Below are positions 56,039-64,000 of a stretch of DNA of 64,000 nucleotides, one piece after another. Below the pieces are notes generated by a model that ran no database searches, was not told the DNA's origin, and saw nothing but the letters and a program-made list of their open reading frames with translations. The stretch is from Allacma fusca (lineage: Eukaryota; Arthropoda; Collembola; Symphypleona; Sminthuridae): NCBI GenBank assembly GCA_947179485.1, contig OX359250.1:23128887-23192886 (forward strand). The letters run 5' to 3'. Every line of letters starts with the position of its first letter. Within the stretch, counting starts at the first letter, position 1. The translations under genes and the position numbers were made by a program.

Positions 56039-59000
56039 CAAAGGGAGAGGAAATGTTAGCCATTACAACCTTGTTCTTGTTTATAAGCAATGGCAGCATA
56101 TACATATACTGTACTGTAGGCATAGATGCATGCAAAATTCTACGTTGTTTGTTTCTCCCAAAGCGCAAGCGGAGACGTATTTCCAAAGAGAAAAGTGTGC
56201 TCAGATCTCTTCAGTTGTTATGATTAACCTTGGTATTTCTGTGGACACGAAATAATATGATACCAATGAAGTACCCCGTTGTTATTTCCCGTGATAATTT
56301 ATTACTTGCTTTATTTTCCACTCCCGGAGCTTTTTTTGTATGTTTACTCATATTTTTCCTACTCACTTAGAAATCAAAAGGAAAAAAAAAAAACCTGAGA
56401 ATTCTCCCTGAGCCATCATACCTTCCTATATTGAATCTGGATCTGAGTGGCTTAGTTGAAGCACTTTCCTCCAGTAAATCAAATTAGCAATGTCGTAGCG
56501 AACTTGACACGTATGTATGTACATATGTATCTCCACTCTTTTTTTCTACTTCTTTTTGCAGAGGCTCGAAAATCAAGATAAGTCATGCTCAAAATACAGT
56601 TGCCTTAATTATTTTGGTTTTTATGTATGCCGCAACTAGTATCACCATTTCCAGATCTAGATGCATCTCAGTTTTTTTTTTCGTTTCCACACACCTTTTT
56701 ATATTTCCCTGACCACGTTTTTTACCATGCAATCCCAAGAAGAGAACTTCGCAGGAGTTTTTAGTCCGGTACATCTGGTAAACTAAATCAAATATTACAT
56801 ATGTACATATGTGCATATAGTATATGCCTACCGTGTATCAACGGAAAATGTTATTGTTCAAAATAAACCTGAAATGTTCTCGCGGTTAAAACACAGTTGG
56901 AAACTATTTATATACATACTTCTTGATTCTACCAAAAGGTTAGCATTTATAAAGGGAGCCGTAAAACAAAAGGTTGAAATATGCCGCTCCGAGAAAAACG
57001 ATCAAAATATTTTCGCTCTCCGTTTGCAATAATAGACAGATAACAATAACAACAGGACTGACTCTACCTTCATACTGCTCTATTTCCACATGGAAAGGAT
57101 TGAAAAACATTTCCCACTGTCATTATATTATTTGGATTTGTTTGGCGAATGTATTGCTGAGGATTCAAGGGAATGTTTGTGGAGGGATTACAGAGCATTA
57201 AAAATAAATGCGGGCCGACTTTTAGTTATTTACTTTATTTAGAGTGGACATATACCGCACGTTTGCTCTACTTCACCGGCGTGGAAAGTAATAACCTAGG
57301 ACAATAGTACTGGGTGAGCAGAGTATTTTAATATCTTTAGTACGATTATAGATAATTACTGAAACTATACTCATTAATTACGTGCAAGTAATTTAAACTA
57401 TCACTTACAAAATCACACGACAGGTGTATTTTCTCTATAGTATGAGCATAAAAATTAATCCCATTATAATGAAAACCAGCAATTTCCGACCATTCAACCT
57501 GTTGGTAGGGTAATTTACAAGCTCACAATCACACTGCACAGTTGCTAAGCTCGGTAATAGAGTGTACTCTTCACAGTCTTCCCGTGCTCCTCTCATTGTC
57601 AGTGCTCAGTATGAGAGCCAAACAGTGCTGTACCCAAATCCAATAGCAAAATCCCTTTTATCCGTATTGGATAACACGGGCAAAATTTTCCCGGGACAAG
57701 CACCGCCCTCAGATTAAAAATTCGGAACGACCTCCCAGACTATAATAATTATTACACATGTTCCCCAATGAATTAATTGTCCTATAACCAATAGAAGCTA
57801 GTCGCTGGAAAACCTCCAATTAGAATTCAACCTTTGAATAGCTTACAATTAGAAAATACTGAATTTAATAAAATGTCTCTTCGGACTGCAACGATAATGA
57901 TCAAGCTCTTCATTGAAAAAAACGCAGCCAGCACAGATCTAACAAGCTTTCAATATATTTCCAGTGAAAACATTGCTACTCACGGCAGGTATGTATTTTT
58001 CCAATGTACTCTTCGAACTCTACCGGATGTTCCATATTTTCAAGGCCTGCTTTTTTTTCTTTTTTCTTATCTGAGCTGCATCTCTAAGCTGCATCTTCAT
58101 CTTTAATTCATAATCAGTAAGATTATAAATAATTTCTGATATTTTCAATGAATGTATATGCAGTTATGGAATCCACTACTGAAATTTAGTGGTGGATGTA
58201 CAACTTCAAAGCCTACCCATCCCTTTCGAAAGTATTGGACAAGCCTGGAAGGGATGGAATGCAATTATGATATAATGTTAGTTTAATTATAAGATTGTGA
58301 ATTTGAGCTCATTCATAAAAACAGAATCCTGGTAATACGATCCAATCTGGATTGGAAATTATGGACCTTGAGTATCTCGCTCGGATGATATGGATCTGAA
58401 AGGTATCTATGTATGTCCTTGATTGGAATTTACTTTTCTAGCTATGCTAATCGAAAATGAGTAAAGTCGATTTGGGAAGGTGCTGTGCCCCTTGCATGAG
58501 TCAGCTTAAGGATCTCTGTTTTCCAATACAATACCCGCACTCCTAGGAAGCACTGGTTTCGTCCCATAGAATAATGTAAGAACAACTGTAAGTGTTATTC
58601 CTGTGAGTAGCAGTTATTCCCACATGACAAAACGATGTTTTTATAAACAAAACTTGGATATGGGATATGGTGCTCATAAGTAGTACAGATGGATGAGACG
58701 GGACGTCGCGAAAAAATTTCATTCATTGAGCTTCACATGGATTTTACACTTGTGGTATACACAACCAGTCCTCCTCACAGTGTATTCAACTCTTCTTCCT
58801 GATGATCTAGTAACCTGTTGCATATTCATGGTAAACCTTGTAGAGGTTCAGGGAGGAAGGAGTGTGGTTAACACACTAATAATAATATCTATCTTATTTG
58901 CAGGATTATAGGAATTCCAAGCAACTTTTTCATGTTTATTCAGTCAGTGAGAGAAGAAGAGAAAGAATACTTCTTTCAAACTACAGATATCTATGCCCGT

Positions 59001-62000
59001 ACCAATTGGAGTAAGTGACAGTAGTGTAATAATTTCAATCCTATGTTTAACTCAAGCAAAGAAATAATAACTTGTATAGACATATCAAGATATATGTAGA
59101 TACATGGGATGGAGTGGAGATTAAATGGAATTTTTAATTGATAGATGCTATAGAGTTTTATTCAAGGAATCTCCATTTGTGTACAAGTCGTGTTTCTGAA
59201 TCAATTATAAGTTCGGTTTTATTTTTGCTCACTATATGCCAAAGACTTCCAAAGCAATCCATACAAGAGCTTCTTCTTTCTTCTTGTTTACATCCTGGTT
59301 TCTCACGGTGCCAGCTCAACACCATACCTTTCAGAGGGGCTGAGACAAATTCCACGTGCACAAACATGTGTGTATAGGTCGGCACAAAATATGAGAATTA
59401 ATGCAACGTTGTATAAAACTTGATGGATCATTCTCCTGCCAAAATTTATCATCTCGCAAAGAGATATCCCTTGCGTTAGAATCTCCTCTCTGTCTGTATC
59501 TATTTAAATGTATATCTGAAATCACAGTGGCTCATTCAAGCCCAAACGAAACAAAGTTATTTGCAAACCAATTGAAAATATTCTCGCTCTTTTTACAATG
59601 TGATTACTCATTTATTTTTTTTAACGACTTGATGATGTTATTTCTTATTTCCCCAAGATAATTCAATCTTGTTACATCAGACGCTAATGTGATGCTGTAA
59701 AATTCTACATGTCAATCTCAAGTCTCCACTGCATTAATCAACAGTTTCCTAAGTTTCCTGAGTAAAGATGTGCAGAATAGGAATTCATTCATCCCTGATG
59801 ATGATCACCATACTAAATGCACACACATTGCTTACACGTTCAGACCCTCTGCCACAAGTAATATTATCTGGATGCTCATATATATACATATACATATGTC
59901 ATACGCCTCCATATACACAGTATCTTTGTAAAATTCGAATATTGGTTACATAAATTTGAAGCCACACCATCCAAAGGTCCTACCCCAGACTTTCAACCTT
60001 TAGCAAGTTTGTAACTCAGAGAGGAGACTGTGAATGGAACAGGTCAAAAACCCTACAGAAATCTCAATACATTACTTGAAAAAATATAAAGACTCATAAG
60101 AGACTTTAGCTTCATGTTGAGGATCACCGATGAGGCTGCGATGCCTTCCCTCCTTCTGTATCTACTGATGGACTGTATATGTTACATGCGAAAGTGTAAA
60201 TGTGACGCGTTTCATATCTTGAAAATGGTACTTAAATGATTTTCTTTTTGAGTTACTCAATAATTATCATAAAATGATTTCAATGTGAATAAAATTAAGC
60301 ACGTAGAGCAATAATGAGTCTACCTCTAGAAAATACGAAGAATAGTGAGAATTCAGGGAGAAAATGCCCTCAATGATCGCCTACTTAATGGCTGATGAAA
60401 ACTATCATTTGGGAAACGCGCACTTCCCACTTGCATTTTATTTCTCTGGGGCTCTCGGTAATTTTATAATTATTGTAATTCACTCCATTCTAGATAATTA
60501 CGCAGTTCCCACCAATGCCCCAGTGTAGGGTGTACGTGGCTAAACATAGACACATCAGGAAATGCGACAGATCCAATAATTAAGGAAGAAACTATTGTGG
60601 TCAAGTAGCTGGGGATTTATGAGATGACAAAATATTGAAGTCACCTTTAACAACATGAGAGGAGCTAAATTTAACATTTTATTCCACTCTCAATTAAAGC
60701 TCCTTATTACTTTAATAAGTTAACACTCTATCCAGCTTGAAATTAATTGCGCCAGTTAGCATCGCTGTGAGTCACTCCGTTCAAATAGAATCGTAAATAC
60801 TCCAACTGGCTCATCAGCCATCAGCCAAGTCCTATTCTCCGAGTCTTTCAACGAGAACAGTTAAACGTTAAAAGTTAAACGCTAAAACAAGATAAGTACA
60901 CTCATCAATCTCTTAGCATTATTACCTGCAAGCCCATGAAAATTGAGAGCTGAGTAATGCACAGGAAAAATTTATGAGAAAAACGTACTCAAAAATTCAT
61001 GTTGAGGTTGGAGTAGATCCCTCTGTTTATGCAGCCTTTGAAGCCAGCATGAGAGTATAGGTTTCATACCCAATAGAAAAAATGGTCTGAGCATGAGTCA
61101 AATATATTTTTTTTAATGACAGAAGATGTTATGTGGTAAAAACGGAAAAAAAATAGTGACAGAGAATTCAGTGACTCTGTAAAACACATTTCCAAAAGTC
61201 AAAAGTTGTTTTCTTTAACTCTAAACTAGATATAATTACTCACGCACACTTGTATCCACATCTGAAGTCGTACTCCATCGCTTTTTCTACATACTCCAAC
61301 TGATAAGTCAAATGGAGCAGCTAAACATAAAATCCAGAAGCTCAATCCTAGCTGGGATGTACATACATCCCCAATACAGTTTATAGTTGGAGTGTCATAC
61401 ACAAAATCCCTTTGATTGCATTCTAAAAATCTTCCTTCATATATGGAAGATTGTGACAGAACTATCTGTCTGCTCAAAGCCTACTGTGCACGCATATATC
61501 CTCGTACTTGTGGAGTTTAAGCCCAGCGATCTCAATACTAGTATTCGGCTCGAGTTTTTGCTCCACAGACCCATTACAGATTACACACACGTTAGTAGCA
61601 TGCACATATACATATGTAGATAGGTCTGGCCGGTGTTATTCTTATTGAGTATGGAAACTGAATCATAATATACTGGCACATCAACAAAGGCAGCAATAAA
61701 ACACTGTCATCTTTATTTTAGCGGTACTCCTCGCAATTTATAGTAACCAATGATTTTTTCCCTATGTCCATACATTTAAAACTACAATTTGGACGTACAG
61801 TTTTACAGTCTGCGTCCGACGCGCCTTAACGACGTACTTATGAGAGCAACCAAGATTTAAAGAAAAACAAGCATTTATACATGGATGGTGCTATGGCTAG
61901 CCTGAGAATTGTATTTCCGTATCGGAATGAAATGAAGTATGAAGTCCCATCGTATACTAGACCTGGTCTAAACTCGCACTTGAGAAAGAGATTGATGAGA

Positions 62001-64000
62001 GTTGTTCCGCATTTTGACGGTTCATAGCTTGTACGATGTAACCACACGAAATTGAACTGCATTCAATATCGTCTCTGTCTTCTTTTTTTTTTTTTACTCA
62101 TTCAGAGTCCATGGAAAAAATACCCGAATCAAAGTATCATAAAGCTGTTCCAAAAGGGAAAAAAAGACAGCTCTCAACTTCTGGTTTCTATTTAATACAA
62201 CGCAGGAGGAGAAAATATGCTTCATTCAATTTACTCAATTCTAATGCACATACTGTATACTGTGTGTCAGTATTTGGTGGGAATGCAAGTCACAAGATCC
62301 CTTCATCTCTCAGTGCTAAGTCACTTCGGCCGCATAATTAAATCAATGGTATTATGCTCCTTTCTAACATTATTTTACAAACATATGAATGTTTTGAAAT
62401 TACTGAACACCATTGTACTGAAGATAGTCGTTTGTACATGCTATCATGACAAGACTGAAATATTATTCTTGATTCAGCAGTCAATTTGAATACAGCCCTA
62501 GTTTTGAGTACCCATGATACCATGTAATGTAAGTGTAACTGACTGCAGTAAATAGAAAAGGAGATAAAGCTAAGATTCTCTCTTTTTGCTCACTTCATGC
62601 CTGGCTCTGTGTACGCGCCTTTCCACCAGAAGAGGAGACTCGAGAGCCTAGGAAATGATTGACATGTTTCGCAAAATTATACCCTCGTCAATATTTTCAA
62701 ACGCAATATCAAATGTGAGGGCATGTCAAATATATTTAGTCAAATATATATAAGAGAGTTAGTAAAAATGTCTCATAGAGATGATACACACTACTCTGTA
62801 CATACAGTAGATTGTAATGGGGGGAAAAGTAAGTGTAGGAAGGTTGGAATGAAAAAATATTAGTCAGTGAAAGGGGTAAACATCGAAACGTGACAATAAA
62901 GCCCTTTCCGTACGTGATTAGCTCGATGAGAATCAAAACTTTCCACCAAGGCCAAACTACTTAATGTAACACGATTAAATCAATGGATTTTGCTCAAGCT
63001 TTGTATATATTTTTATGTATGAACGCCTCAGCGATTTACGACTCCCAACTTCACACTACGGATGACTCCTATTGTATTATAGAGTGGCCATCTGACATAG
63101 TGATACACACACAAGAAAATTTGTGATGAGGAGTTAAGTGTGGGGCACGTATGTATATCTAAACATCCTCTTCAAGAGTTCACTCTTGTTTGTGGCTTCA
63201 ATTATAAAAAAAAAATACAAGAAAATTTCAACGACTGCAACAGCTTACTATATGTAATTATGTATATGTTTCGTACATCCAGCCCGCGCTCCCAGATATC
63301 TATGTATGATCGTGCAGAACACCATGGAAAAGGGTTCTCATTGTAAGTTCTGCGTTGTTTTCATTATGGGTATAAATATTGTTCCCAAGCTTTCATCGCA
63401 TACCTAGATCATGTTCTGAGTTCAAATTAACCAAGAGAACAGCCCCTGTTTGTGATGTGAGAAAAGATACACCAACACGCTCCTGTGGCTTACTGTATAG
63501 TTCACATTTCACAGGAGCTGAGAGGCCGGCATAGTTTTAAAGTAATCTCAAATATCTCATGTGCACATTCATTCACTACACTACTACTTGTATTTAAGAT
63601 TAAATGAGAAAACTCCTACAGTGAGTAAGATGACTGTACTACACTTCCAACAACACTCCTCCTTGACGACGATGATGGTGATGATGATGATGGTATAGTG
63701 AACTGACAACAATCCCCTGATAAATATTTCTGACAACAACGGAGTCCCTTGCATGTGATACGTTTGCCTACTCTCAGGTGATGAGGGTGCATGCAGATAT
63801 GTCGGAGCGTTAATTACAACCACTGTAACTACATATAGCTCGAGTTATTTACAAGCACACACACACATGATGACAATTATGCTTCCATAAAAAAAAATCA
63901 AGCAGCAACAGTCACTCTGAGCAATACTTGTCACGCTATAGTAACAACTGTTTCAATCCGTCGTTCTATCTCTTGACATGGATACTTACGCAATTTATTT
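56037..64000. other. Non-coding right flank, no gene seen
   Basis: AT-rich sequence without a supported gene. It contains small palindromic tracts such as that around 56798-56822, a GAT-rich stretch at 63667-63692 and a short CA tract near 63856-63868. All ORFs are under 95 codons with no recognisable domain. Confidence 0.5.

Noticed and set aside
1-64000. CRISPR arrays, tRNA or rRNA genes
   Set aside because: No spaced direct repeats of CRISPR type were seen. No pair of tRNA A- and B-box sequences at proper spacing and no rRNA-like sequence was noticed by eye; a tRNA scan was not possible.

Overview
The window is animal nuclear DNA. It has spliced exons with consensus GT/AG borders, kilobase introns, many (CA)n, (GA)n and TACA-type microsatellites, no operons, and one LTR retrotransposon. 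Base composition, simple repeats and the Ty3/gypsy type suggest an arthropod (crustacean or insect). The sequence alone does not fix the species, so this is inference.

Layout. (1) Positions 1-25756, minus strand: the 5' half of a homologue of the FNDC3A/FNDC3B family. Seven coding exons can be joined with every splice phase agreeing: 25516-25756, 11313-11473, 1519-1624, 1147-1347, 494-699, 187-377 and 1-99. They encode about 401 residues: a Pro/Tyr/Ser-rich N-terminus, the family's conserved degenerate motif, a basic linker, an acidic linker and the first fibronectin type III domain. The gene runs off the left edge. (2) Positions 17171-24670, plus strand: a complete Ty3/gypsy retrotransposon (7492 bp plus an ATAT target duplication) in the 14-kb first coding intron, antisense to the host gene. 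It has two 536-bp LTRs with no differences by eye, a primer-binding site, intact gag, intact pol (protease, RT, RNase H, integrase), a third intact ORF of unknown function and a polypurine tract. Pol lies in the -1 frame relative to gag. The overlap holds a correctly phased GGGAAAC heptamer followed 8 nt later by a strong potential stem-loop. (3) Positions 25757-64000: no convincing gene. It is rich in microsatellites and may be intergenic DNA or 5' UTR/intron DNA of FNDC3 or of a neighbour.

How it works together. The host gene should make a membrane-anchored multi-FN3 protein. The element is a self-contained retrotransposition unit. Its identical LTRs and uninterrupted frames indicate a very recent insertion that may still be competent. 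Because it is antisense to FNDC3, its poly(A) signals are not in the host transcript's sense. The most unusual parts are the compact frameshift signal, the non-envelope ORF3 overlapping the end of pol, and an 11-bp inverted repeat that brackets the LTR TATA box.
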